Below, piece by piece: positions 55,088 through 62,439 of a stretch of 64,000 bases of DNA. The stretch lies in NCBI GenBank assembly GCA_937928635.1, contig CALFWM010000005.1, positions 108,236 to 172,235 on the forward strand. Direction: 5' to 3'. How positions within the stretch are numbered: position 1 is the first letter of the stretch; every line of letters begins with the position of its first letter. Under the pieces are notes generated by a model. That model was not told where the DNA came from, did no database searches, and saw nothing but the letters and a program-made list of their open reading frames with translations. This DNA comes from an uncultured Sulfitobacter sp. (GTDB taxonomy: Bacteria > Pseudomonadota > Alphaproteobacteria > Rhodobacterales > Rhodobacteraceae). The translations under genes and the position numbers were made by a program.

Positions 55088-55429
55088 ATGGTGCGTGCCT
55101 TAACCTCCCTCATGCTGGCCTTGATGCTGGCCCTGACCAGCCAAAGCATGGCTGTAGCGCGCGGCGCGTCTGCCGCGACGGGTCAGGTGGTGTTGTGCAC
55201 CGGGAACGGCACGGTCGCAGTCTATGTTGATGCGGAGGGCAAGCCGACATCGCCACCGCACATCTGCCCGGATGCCGCCCTGCATGTCTTGCTTGATGCC
55301 GCGGTGCCGGACGTCAGCGCGCCTGTTGACCTGGCCCGCTTTGATGTGGTCTGGCCTGCCCAGGTTGGGCATTTGCCACTGTTGCCGCGTCTGGCGCGGC
55401 TGTCACGCGGGCCCCCTTTGTTGCGCTGA
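55088..55429 (+). CDS. Small exported protein upstream of a copper chaperone
   Basis: The 113-residue product begins with a signal or anchor (MVRALTSLMLALMLALTSQSMAVA). The mature part contains VVLCTGNGTVAVYVDAEGKPTSPPHICPDAALHVL, with two cysteines and a His that could bind copper, resembling DUF2946-type proteins. Its stop lies 37 bases before the PCu(A)C chaperone gene, so a shared role in periplasmic copper handling is likely but inferred. GGAGGAG-like sequence precedes the ATG. Confidence 0.7.
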   Translation: MVRALTSLMLALMLALTSQSMAVARGASAATGQVVLCTGNGTVAVYVDAEGKPTSPPHICPDAALHVLLDAAVPDVSAPVDLARFDVVWPAQVGHLPLLPRLARLSRGPPLLR

Positions 55430-55466
55430 AAACGACCTTTTTTCAGATCAGACAAAGGACATTTAC

Positions 55467-55958
55467 ATGTCAAAAAGTACCCTATTTGCAGTGGCTTCGG
55501 CTGCTTTGTTGACGCTTTCCATGCCGCTGTTGGCTGAGGGAATAATGGTCAAAGACCCTTACGTGCGCAGTTCCACCCCCAGTGCTCCGACGGGGGCGGC
55601 GTTTATGGTGTTGATGAACCATTCAGACGCGGATGATCGCTTGATTGCCGCGACCTCAGATGTGGCCAAGCGCGTGGAATTGCACACCCATAAGGAAGAC
55701 GCCAATGGCGTGATGCGCATGGGTGAGATTGAGGGGGGGATCGTGGTGCCCGCAGGTGGTGCGCATATGCTGAAACGCGGCGGCGATCACGTGATGTTCA
55801 TGGGGCTGACCGCGCCGCTGGAACAGGGAGGCGAGATCACCGTGACGCTGACGTTTGAAAAGGCGGGTGACATCGACGTAACGATCCCGGTTGATCATGA
55901 ACGCAAGCCAAGCCATGGCAGCATGGACCATTCGGGGCATTCCAGCGCGGATGGTTGA
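55467..55958 (+). CDS. PCu(A)C-family periplasmic copper chaperone
   Basis: These chaperones deliver Cu(I) to cytochrome oxidase in the periplasm. After a signal peptide ending LLAEG come the family elements VKDPYVRSS, GAAFMVLMNHS, and the copper site made of His73 (VELHTHKE), Met85 (GVMRMGEI) and His108-x-Met110 (GDHVMFMGL). The C-terminal tail HGSMDHSGHSS adds extra His/Met ligands. The ATG at 55467 puts the signal peptide first. The 163-residue length is normal. Confidence 0.92.
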   Translation: MSKSTLFAVASAALLTLSMPLLAEGIMVKDPYVRSSTPSAPTGAAFMVLMNHSDADDRLIAATSDVAKRVELHTHKEDANGVMRMGEIEGGIVVPAGGAHMLKRGGDHVMFMGLTAPLEQGGEITVTLTFEKAGDIDVTIPVDHERKPSHGSMDHSGHSSADG

Positions 55959-55972
55959 GGCTGGAAGCGGGC

Positions 55973-55990
55973 GATTTCTTTGAAGAAATC
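55973..55990. repeat. Palindrome after the copper chaperone gene
   Basis: GATTTCTT-TG-AAGAAATC is a perfect dyad with the same TTTGAA centre as the palindrome at the panE remnant. It directly precedes the left arm of the 25-bp inverted repeat. Confidence 0.65.
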
Positions 55991-56060
55991 GGCGGCCTTA
56001 TGTATCAAACGCACCAACAATATAGCTGAACAATCGGGCGGTGTGAATCCATACTGGGGT

Positions 56061-56420
56061 ATGCTGGACAAAACCATCAACAGCGCGCTTACGAACCTAC
56101 GCCGGGATATCATCCGGGGCGATGGGAAGGGCTTACAGCACGTTGAGGCATTGTTGCGCATGAGAGGCCAGCCCTTGCCCATGGTGCGGCCCAAACGGGG
56201 CGTTGTGGCTGGCAAGGGGGTCATGGCCAGGATGGCGCTGGATGCGCTGGCAGGCGGGCCGCTAACCGCACGGCAGGTCACAGACTACATTGCAGGGCAA
56301 AGGCCAGAGTTGGGGTATGATCAGGCGCTTAGGCTGACTGCGACGGCGCTGACCAAGCTAAAATGGCGTGGGTTGGTGGGGAAGGAGCGGAAGTTGGGTG
56401 GGGTTTGGTGTGTAGTTTAG
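56061..56420 (+). CDS. Small orphan with helix-turn-helix-like C terminus
   Basis: The 119-residue product begins MLDKTINSALTNLRRDIIRGDGKGLQHVEALLRMRG, a helical N terminus, and ends with RMALDALAGGPLTARQVTDYIAGQRPELGYDQALRLTATALTKLKWRGLV, which reads like a winged helix. No named family is recognised with confidence. It is the first gene inside the inverted-repeat-bounded segment. The start at 56061 is chosen over 55980 because the longer frame would read through the repeat arm. Confidence 0.65.
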   Translation: MLDKTINSALTNLRRDIIRGDGKGLQHVEALLRMRGQPLPMVRPKRGVVAGKGVMARMALDALAGGPLTARQVTDYIAGQRPELGYDQALRLTATALTKLKWRGLVGKERKLGGVWCVV

Positions 56421-56477
56421 TACAGGAAATTGGGCCGGACGGGTGATTGTGGCAGATGTCCTGATTCCCTGTAGCAA

Positions 56478-56903
56478 TCAGAACTGTGGCAGGTCCTTCA
56501 GCTGGCTCAGATCGTAACCAACAATTTTTTGCATATCTTCTGGCAAGGTGCTTAGTGTCGGCGTTGAGCAACCAGTCCATGGTTGAAAAAACTCAGGTAG
56601 CCACGGTAAGATTACCATTTGCTGGCCTGAATGCAGAACAAATTTGGTCGGGGTTTTCAGCTTCAGTTGATTTAGTAAGGACAAATTCCCAACAACCAAG
56701 TCCCCGTTGCCAGTTTCGTTTACGTTTTTGGAAGTGCCGTATGCAATCCTGCAAAAATAGATATTACTTTCATGTTCTTAGGCGACCCCGCACACCAGAA
56801 GTGGTCGCGGGTTGGTCGCCCAAGATTCTTTGGGAGATGTTTCTGGGAAAAAGCCAGTAACGATATCATAAATTTGGGGTGGGGAAGTCTCCCAGTCGGC
56901 CAT
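56478..56903 (-). pseudogene. PemK/MazF-like toxin gene interrupted by an in-frame stop
   Basis: One frame runs from ATG 56901-56903 to TGA 56478 and would give about 141 residues, but TAA at 56778-56780 interrupts it. The part before the stop, YDIVTGFFPETSPKESWATNPRPLLVCGVA, and the part after, SNIYFCRIAYGTSKN...LKTPTKFVLHSGQQMVILPWLPEFF, together read like a PemK/MazF-type protein (P.PRPLLV start, YGTS, LPW..EFF). No frame change is needed, so a single nonsense mutation is the simplest view. A 61-codon gene lies 10 bases upstream. Confidence 0.55.
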
Positions 56904-56913
56904 CTTCGGTGGC

Positions 56914-57099
56914 CTACGTCTTCGCAGAAGGTTCCGATATGACGTCCATCCGACCCTGCCCAATACCAAAACGGGCGTTTAGTTTCTCACGCCACTCAGC
57001 AATTTTTTTTGTAGGCACGGTGTCAAAGTCTCCATCGGCTTCTGGCGGGAATGTAATTTTACCAATGCCAGATTCATGCTTTGCAAGCTTCTGAGCCAT
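56914..57099 (-). CDS. Small protein, candidate antitoxin
   Basis: The 61-residue product (MAQKLAKHESGIGKITFPPEADGDFDTVPTKKIAEWREKLNARFGIGQGRMDVISEPSAKT, shown only by its segments MAQKLAKHESG and TKKIAEWREKLNARFG) has a good ribosome-binding site, GGAG six bases before the ATG. It ends 10 bases before the toxin-like frame. Size, order and spacing fit an antitoxin, but no antitoxin family is recognised, so the role is inferred from context. Confidence 0.5.
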   Translation of the reverse strand: MAQKLAKHESGIGKITFPPEADGDFDTVPTKKIAEWREKLNARFGIGQGRMDVISEPSAKT

Positions 57100-57246
57100 G
57101 TTATTCTCCATCAGTTTCTAGCTACGATATGTCGATTAAAGCATTAAAATCAATGATTCTGACGTTAATGTGACGTAGTGTAGCCTTTTTGTGTTGACGG
57201 ACAGTAAACGGTTCGGTGGTCGGTTCTGTTCCATATATTCGTTCGT

Positions 57247-57266
57247 AGTTCCCATTTTTGGGAACT
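57247..57266. repeat. Inverted repeat beyond the transposase 3' end
   Basis: AGTTCCCA-TTTT-TGGGAACT is a perfect 8-bp dyad located 28 bases beyond the transposase stop. It may be an end-of-transcript hairpin or part of an IS end. Confidence 0.5.
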
Positions 57267-57293
57267 GCAAACAGATAGTTGTGTCAAGCAATA

Positions 57294-58256
57294 TCAAGCC
57301 GCCCGCTGCCAATAACCCTTCCACTGGCGCGATACAGGCGCTTCCATCGCGTTGCTAACCACAATCTGCGCCAAGGTGCCGTTATCGGTGCGACGGTTAT
57401 CCTCAAGCCACGCGGCGTGGTTCGCATACTGGTAAAGGTACTGAGGGCTGACGTGGTGATGTTGACCCGATACCATGCGGCGCAGGCGCGAGAAGTAGCT
57501 TTCTACCAGATTGGTGTGCTTGCCGTGGTCGCTGTAAATCTCGGAGTGGTTCACGCGGTCTACGTGGTAGCCCATGTGCAATTCATCCCAGTGGGATGCT
57601 TCATCCGCTGACATGGTGGACAGGCGCGATACGTTCTCGTTTGCGAGCGCCACGCCTTCGCCTTCAGACATGCCGACGAAAGGCAGCGTGCGCCCCTCAC
57701 GCTCACGCATGGCAATTACAACGCGGCGTTTGCCTGTCTGGTGGCGCTTCAAGCGGCGGTCCTTGCGGTCTGCCTTGGCGTTCTCAGGGCGGATATGACC
57801 GCCAAAATACGCGCCATCAATCTCGACATGACCTTCCAGCACTTCGCCCGTGTGGATTTCCTGCGCCATCGCCTCACGCAGCTTGTGGGCCAACACAAAG
57901 GCTGTCTTGTATTGGCAATCCAGATCACGGGAAAGCTGCACCATGGACACGCCCTTGGAAGCGTTCACGATGATGCAGATCGCGGCCAGTAGGTCCACGA
58001 AGTCCATCTTGCGAGAGGCAAAGATTGTGCCGCTGGTCACGCTAAACTGGTGGTGACACGCCTTGCACTTAAACTTGCGGCGCGTGGTGATCTTGTAGGC
58101 TTCATCAAAGCCACAGCAAGGGCAAACCGCTTCGCCATCCGTCTCAGGCCAGCGCATCTGGCAGAACGTCTCGTAGGCCGCTTCTTCGCCAGCTTTGTAG
58201 ATGCTGCGAAGACTAAGTGTGCGCGATGCTGCTGAGAGAAGAAAGTGCTGTGCCAT
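57294..58256 (-). CDS. IS1595-family (ISXO2-like) transposase
   Basis: The 320-residue product has an N-terminal zinc ribbon (VCPCCGF and FKCKACHHQFSVTSGTIF). The DDE/DDN core follows: VEIDGAYFGG with the first Asp, then SDEASHWDELH-like sequence, then YSDHGKHTNLVESYFSRLRRM with the final Asn/Glu. This is the ISXO2-like domain of IS1595 transposases. The gene appears intact. Clear terminal inverted repeats next to the gene were not found. It is divergent from the DUF6471 gene. Confidence 0.9.
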   Translation of the reverse strand: MAQHFLLSAASRTLSLRSIYKAGEEAAYETFCQMRWPETDGEAVCPCCGFDEAYKITTRRKFKCKACHHQFSVTSGTIFASRKMDFVDLLAAICIIVNASKGVSMVQLSRDLDCQYKTAFVLAHKLREAMAQEIHTGEVLEGHVEIDGAYFGGHIRPENAKADRKDRRLKRHQTGKRRVVIAMREREGRTLPFVGMSEGEGVALANENVSRLSTMSADEASHWDELHMGYHVDRVNHSEIYSDHGKHTNLVESYFSRLRRMVSGQHHHVSPQYLYQYANHAAWLEDNRRTDNGTLAQIVVSNAMEAPVSRQWKGYWQRAA

Positions 58257-58313
58257 TTGTCATCATATCCTGTGCTTGTGCATCATATATGGTGACATTG
58301 CATACTCACTTCA

Positions 58314-58327
58314 AGTGCTATAGCACT
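58314..58327. promoter_or_regulatory. Perfect palindrome between divergent genes
   Basis: AGTGCTATAGCACT is a perfect 14-bp palindrome 34 bases before the DUF6471 start and 57 bases before the transposase start, followed by TATAAATG. It is well placed to be an operator for a local regulator. Function is inferred. Confidence 0.55.
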
Positions 58328-58360
58328 ATAAATGATGATATTAGCATTTTAGGACGTGAT

Positions 58361-58585
58361 ATGCCGGAAAGAACTGACTGGGAAGAACGCGCAAAGGGAA
58401 TACTTCGCGCCGAGATGGCGCGCAAAGGGACCACCTATGCGCAGCTCGTTGAATTGCTTGCCGCAAAAGGAATCGAAGACAATGAGCGGAACCTGCGCAA
58501 TAAGGTTAGTAGGGGTAAATTTACAGCGGGGTTCTTGTTACAATGTCTTTCCGCCCTTGGCTGTACATCTTTGCAATTGGAATAA
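58361..58585 (+). CDS. DUF6471 protein
   Basis: The 74-residue product contains WEERAKGILRAEMARKGTTYAQLVELLAAKGI and NERNLRNKVSRGKFTAGFLLQCLSALG, the complete DUF6471 pattern. It looks like a helix-turn-helix regulator: the RNLRNKVSRGKF segment resembles a recognition helix. The ATG at 58361 is chosen because the longer frame runs into the divergent promoter. It could repress the transposase through the adjacent palindrome; that is an inference. Confidence 0.85.
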   Translation: MPERTDWEERAKGILRAEMARKGTTYAQLVELLAAKGIEDNERNLRNKVSRGKFTAGFLLQCLSALGCTSLQLE

Positions 58586-59406
58586 CGATTGCAACGTCAG
58601 GGCAGGCCCAAGAACAAACAGGCGGCGGACAGGGCCGCACAAGTAGTCAGCAAGAACCATCCGAAACCCCACTCCCCCCTCTTCTTGCTCAACCCCTCGA
58701 TGATCGAAAAGCCTCCGATGCCCGCGAGGCCAGAGAAGATGAATCCCGCCAGCGGGAGATAGACGATCTTATCGCCCAAGAGGGCATGAACGCTGCCACA
58801 CAGTCTATCGAGAAAGCCACCCGCGACATGCGGGATTACTCGTTCTACTCCACAATCGCCGTGTGTATCGGTACTGGACTTCTTGTAGTGACCCTGTTGC
58901 TCACTTGGGGCGCGAATAGGGCTGCCGTCAGGGCTGCGATGGTGTCCCTGAGATCGGAGCGTCCTTGGATCAGGTTTGATATCGAACCTTTGGACGACCT
59001 TTTTACCAGCCCTCCAGATATGTGGATCAACTACAAAATCAACTTCAAGAATGTTGGGAAATCCCCCGCGACAATCAACAATGTATTCTCTGAATACAAA
59101 ATTGGCCTCCACCCCACCAAAGTGATCAATTCGGAACCGTGGAGCATGGCCGTTACAGTCTTCCCAGAGGATGCGGACAGCGCAGAAATTAGAGACCAAT
59201 TCGAGTACGCCGTGTCCAGCGCTGGTGCTACTCTGGTTATTTGCGCTCACTACACCGATCTTTTGACTAATGAGAGGCACTGGGTTGAGAGGGAATTTAC
59301 ACTCCACGCCGGAGGCGGTCCCTTTCGCTTCAATAAAGAAATACGATTGCCCAAGGACCAGTGGGGATTCTGGGATGACGGAAAGTATCGCGTAGACCAC
59401 GAGTGA
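58543..59406 (+). CDS. Single-pass membrane protein with exported N terminus, orphan
   Basis: The 287-residue product starts with a signal-like segment (MSFRPWLYIFAIGITIATSGQA), then a Gln/Glu-rich and charged coil (about residues 22-98). A strong membrane helix follows (STIAVCIGTGLLVVTLLLTW, about 102-121), then a ~150-residue beta-rich domain beginning RAAMVSLRSERPWIRFDIEP. Such proteins are common in accessory islands and have no known function. The ATG overlaps the DUF6471 gene by 43 bases in another frame. Its stop lies 26 bases before the right repeat arm. Confidence 0.72.
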   Translation: MSFRPWLYIFAIGITIATSGQAQEQTGGGQGRTSSQQEPSETPLPPLLAQPLDDRKASDAREAREDESRQREIDDLIAQEGMNAATQSIEKATRDMRDYSFYSTIAVCIGTGLLVVTLLLTWGANRAAVRAAMVSLRSERPWIRFDIEPLDDLFTSPPDMWINYKINFKNVGKSPATINNVFSEYKIGLHPTKVINSEPWSMAVTVFPEDADSAEIRDQFEYAVSSAGATLVICAHYTDLLTNERHWVEREFTLHAGGGPFRFNKEIRLPKDQWGFWDDGKYRVDHE

Positions 59407-59465
59407 CGCCTTAATCATCGCTCACACCCGCTTGGTGCGTTTGATACATAAGGCCGGAAATCGGG

Positions 59466-59511
59466 CCGGACTTTTTGAAAAGTCCGGGGCTGCTCACCCT
59501 TGGGTGAGCAG
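59466..59511. repeat. Paired palindromes overlapping the cobB 3' end
   Basis: CCGGACTTTT-TG-AAAAGTCCGG (59466-59487) and CTGCTCACCC-TT-GGGTGAGCAG (59490-59511) are perfect and separated by two bases. The second contains the cobB stop codon and its last codons (read on the minus strand). Confidence 0.75.
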
Positions 59512-60189
59512 TTCTTCCACCCAGGCGGTCACGGTTTTGGACGCAAGCCCGGTGCGGTGCTCCTCAAACTGGTTGCCCACGGCGGAACGTTCCAGATTGA
59601 ACTCCAGCGTATGCGCGCCTGCGCGCCGCGCCTCGGCTACGAACCCAGCCGCCGGATAGACGTTGCCGGAGGTGCCAATGGCCGCAAAAATGTCTGCCTG
59701 CGACAGATGCGCAAACAGCGCGTCCATGTCATAGGGCATTTCACCAAACCACACGATGTCAGGCCGTGCCGCAGGGGCGGCACAAGACGGACAGGCCTCT
59801 CCCACATGCATCTTGAGCGGGGCTGCCCAGCGGTGATCGCAGCTTGCGCAGAGGGCCGATTTTAGCTCTCCGTGCATGTGCATCACGGTTTGAGACCCGC
59901 CGCGTTCGTGCAGATCATCGACGTTCTGTGTGATCACCACAACGTCGCCGCCATGCTCTGCCTCCAGCCGCGCCAACGCGCGATGGGCGGCGTTTGGTTC
60001 AACCTCCGAAAGTTGCGCGCGTCGGGCGTTGTAGAAGTTGACCACCAGCTCGGGATCACGGGCAAACCCCTCGGGGGTGGCGACGTCCTCAACCCGGTGT
60101 TGGGCCCAAAGCCCGTCCTCGGCGCGGAAGGTTTCAATGCCACTTTCGGCAGAAATACCAGCCCCGGTCAGGATCACGATTTTGCGCAT
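59494..60189 (-). CDS. cobB: NAD-dependent protein deacylase (sirtuin, CobB type)
   Basis: Sirtuins remove acyl groups from lysine using NAD+. The nucleotide motif is GAGISAESG (9-17), with TQNVDDLHERGG (87-98), the catalytic His106 in HMHGEL, and zinc cysteines 114, 117, 133 and 136. Tyr53 and Arg56 in FYNARR match the class III pair that favours succinyl/malonyl-lysine. GGAGG is 7 bases before the ATG at 60189. It overlaps the LysR gene's stop, so the two are co-expressed. Confidence 0.95.
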   Translation of the reverse strand: MRKIVILTGAGISAESGIETFRAEDGLWAQHRVEDVATPEGFARDPELVVNFYNARRAQLSEVEPNAAHRALARLEAEHGGDVVVITQNVDDLHERGGSQTVMHMHGELKSALCASCDHRWAAPLKMHVGEACPSCAAPAARPDIVWFGEMPYDMDALFAHLSQADIFAAIGTSGNVYPAAGFVAEARRAGAHTLEFNLERSAVGNQFEEHRTGLASKTVTAWVEELLTQG

Positions 60190-61157
60190 GAGCGGTCCTC
60201 CATCAAATGAAATTGGTCCGCCAGCCATGGCAGATCGGCCAGGGCAGGGTCAATCATATGGGTCTTGATCAAGCGGCGCATGGTGCGGGCAATGTCGCGC
60301 GGCACGGGGCCCGACCAATCGGTGCCCGCATAAAGCGAGATATGACGGGTGGCGTCCGGCACGGGCAGGGCCATTGCGCGGAGGCCATCGTGAAAGCGGG
60401 CCGCGCGCATATAGCCCAGCGGTGTTGTGATCGTCCAGCCAATGCCCCGCGCAACCATGGCCATCAGCGCAAGGTGGCTGCTGATTTCAAAGCGGGCGGC
60501 GGGCGGGGTGCCATGCCCGGCCAGATGCTGTGTAATCTGGTCCGCGATGAGCAGGTCCGCGCCGTAGTTCATAAACGGCAAGGGGCTGTCATCGCGCAGC
60601 AGGGTTTGCGCGTCTTCATCCGTGTTCTTTGGCGCAACGATGATAAAGGGGTCGCGGACCAGCGGGTGTTCAATGACTCCTTGCAGGGGCGTGTCGATCC
60701 GGGCGCAGATCGCCATGTGAAGCGATTTTTCCTCCATCGCGCGGGCAAGTTCGATGCTGCCTGCGGCCACCATGCGGAAGCGGCAGCGCGTCAGGCTTTC
60801 GGCAAGGATCGTGGCCAGACGGGGGGTCAGATCATCGTCAAAATCGTCGATGATGCCCAGGTTCAGCTCTTCCAAATGGGCCAGATCCATCACCGTGACG
60901 TCGCTTTGGGCCTGGCGGAGTTCTGACAGGGCCACGCCCGTGCGGCGTAAAAACAGATGCCCGGCGGGGGTCAGGCGCATGGGGCGGCGGGCGTGATCAA
61001 TCAGCTCTGCTCCCAGCGCCGTTTCCAGGTTACGCATTTGCTGGCTGACAGCCGGCTGGCTCAGCCCGGTAACCCCCGCCGCCTTGGCCACGGAGCCGGT
61101 CTGCGCAAGCGCCTCAAACACTTCTATTCCGCGTAAGGTGACACCCTTTTTCAGCAT
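60174..61157 (-). CDS. LysR-family transcriptional regulator
   Basis: The N-terminal winged helix is LRGIEVFEALAQTGSVAKAAGVTGLSQPAVSQQMRNLETALGAELI, and the rest is a periplasmic-binding-like effector domain. The 327-residue length is usual. It overlaps cobB, so it may control or be co-regulated with deacylation; the effector is unknown. The start MLKKGVTLRG has no strong ribosome-binding site. Confidence 0.92.
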   Translation of the reverse strand: MLKKGVTLRGIEVFEALAQTGSVAKAAGVTGLSQPAVSQQMRNLETALGAELIDHARRPMRLTPAGHLFLRRTGVALSELRQAQSDVTVMDLAHLEELNLGIIDDFDDDLTPRLATILAESLTRCRFRMVAAGSIELARAMEEKSLHMAICARIDTPLQGVIEHPLVRDPFIIVAPKNTDEDAQTLLRDDSPLPFMNYGADLLIADQITQHLAGHGTPPAARFEISSHLALMAMVARGIGWTITTPLGYMRAARFHDGLRAMALPVPDATRHISLYAGTDWSGPVPRDIARTMRRLIKTHMIDPALADLPWLADQFHLMEDRSCAKS

Positions 61158-61542
61158 ATGATTGCCCTTGCTGGTTTAAGTGTTTTTGAAACTATTGCGG
61201 GATGGGGTCAAGTATCGTGGTGGTGGGTTCTCGCTGTTTGTTGAAAAAGCAAATATGTGGTGATGATGCTGACCTGGGGATGCACGGACAGTGCAGGGGG
61301 CGGCAAGTAATGTATGTGGTATGTCGTTGCATGGATTAAGGGGGCGGGGCCGGTTATAGAGCTGAGGTGCCGTACAATGCAGGGTTGAATTTGGGGCTGA
61401 GAAAACGGGAAAACACCTCTCACACTTGGGCGGCCACACCGTTTTGCCCTTGAAAATACCAACAAATGCGCTCATTTAAGCGGCGGCCCACCCCTGTGGG
61501 CGAAAGTGGCCTGATCAGCGGGCGACAAAACAAGGAGAGACC
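61158..61542. promoter_or_regulatory. 385-base gap before infA
   Basis: No gene is supported here. The stretch lies between divergent lysR and infA and must contain both promoters. AAGGAG stands 6 bases before the infA ATG. The middle part (61240-61400) has no obvious dyads or coding signal. Confidence 0.4.
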
Positions 61543-61761
61543 ATGGCCAAGGAAGATATTCTCGAATTCCCCGGTGTCGTGAAGGAACTTCTGCCAAACG
61601 CGACGTTTCGGGTCGAACTTGAGAACGGCCATGAGATTATCGCGCATACGGCGGGTAAGATGCGCAAAAACCGCATCCGTGTTCTGGCCGGTGACAAAGT
61701 TCAGGTGGAAATGACGCCCTACGATCTGAGCAAAGGTCGGATTAACTACAGATTCAAGTGA
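61543..61761 (+). CDS. infA: Translation initiation factor IF-1
   Basis: The 72-residue product has the OB-fold of IF-1: [67 protein letters not shown], here recognised by [14 protein letters not shown] and [14 protein letters not shown]. Length and start are standard, with AAGGAG upstream. IF-1 binds the 30S A site during initiation. Confidence 0.98.
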   Translation: MAKEDILEFPGVVKELLPNATFRVELENGHEIIAHTAGKMRKNRIRVLAGDKVQVEMTPYDLSKGRINYRFK

Positions 61762-61848
61762 TACGTAGGGTGCGCATTCATTGCGCACCTTTGCCATCAT
61801 CGCCCGATCGGTGCGCCGTGAAGGCACACCCTGAAGGGCGCATCTGAT

Positions 61849-62439
61849 TTGGCACACACTCCCAAATTCATCCTCGGATCAGGCTCACCGCGTCGTCGCG
61901 AACTGTTGGCACAAATTGGCGTGGTGGCCGACGACATTCGTGCGCCCGACATCGACGAAACCCCTCTGCCAAATGAACTGCCGCGCCTGTATTGCGCGCG
62001 CATGGCCCGTGAGAAGGCTGCGGCCGTGCCTGCGGATGCGGATGAGGTTGTGCTCTGCGCAGATACCACCGTTGCACTGGGGCGGCGCATTTTGGGAAAG
62101 CCCGCAGATGTGACAGAGGCCGAACAATTTCTGCGGCTGCTGTCAGGGCGGCGCCACAAGGTTGTCACGGCGGTCGCGGTGAAACGCGGCACGCAACATT
62201 GGCAGCGCGATGTGCAGAGCATCGTGAAAATGAAGGCGCTGTCGGATGTTGAAATCAACGCCTATCTTGCGACAGATGATTGGCAGGGCAAGGCAGGTGG
62301 CTATGCGATCCAAGGGCCAGCGGGTGCGTTGATCCCCTGGATCAGCGGATCGTTTTCGGCCATCGTCGGCCTGCCATTGGCCGAGACCGCCAATCTGCTG
62401 CACGCCGCCGGATACCCCCTGCACGGAGAGCGCTCATGA
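61849..62439 (+). CDS. maf: Maf-family nucleoside triphosphate pyrophosphatase
   Basis: Maf proteins hydrolyse non-canonical or modified nucleoside triphosphates and were first named as septum-formation inhibitors. The N-terminal loop [10 protein letters not shown] binds the triphosphate. [18 protein letters not shown] carries the catalytic Asp and Lys, and [12 protein letters not shown] is the conserved C-terminal motif. The TTG start at 61849 is the only good one and lacks a strong ribosome-binding site. The stop overlaps the RNase gene's start. Confidence 0.92.
   Translation: MAHTPKFILGSGSPRRRELLAQIGVVADDIRAPDIDETPLPNELPRLYCARMAREKAAAVPADADEVVLCADTTVALGRRILGKPADVTEAEQFLRLLSGRRHKVVTAVAVKRGTQHWQRDVQSIVKMKALSDVEINAYLATDDWQGKAGGYAIQGPAGALIPWISGSFSAIVGLPLAETANLLHAAGYPLHGERS

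Larger units (their letters stand above)
55993..59456. mobile_element. Accessory segment bounded by a perfect 25-bp inverted repeat
   Basis: Positions 55993-56017 (CGGCCTTATGTATCAAACGC followed by ACCAA) are the exact reverse complement of 59432-59456. Between them lie 3.4 kb of AT-richer DNA with an orphan gene, a broken toxin operon, an IS1595-type transposase, a DUF6471 gene and an anchored orphan. Core genes (copper chaperone and cobB) flank it. Each arm lies next to a TTTGAA- or TTTTTGAAAA-type palindrome. Whether the arms are element ends, invertible-segment ends or two copies of an intergenic repeat is not settled. Confidence 0.55.

Noticed and set aside
56486..56860. Plus-strand 124-codon frame in the accessory segment
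   Set aside because: It lies opposite the toxin-like frame, which has recognisable motifs and an upstream partner gene; no ribosome-binding site was seen.
57240..58300. Terminal inverted repeats immediately flanking the IS1595-type transposase
   Set aside because: TGCTTG occurs on both sides in the outward direction with scattered further matches, but the similarity is too weak to call IS ends.
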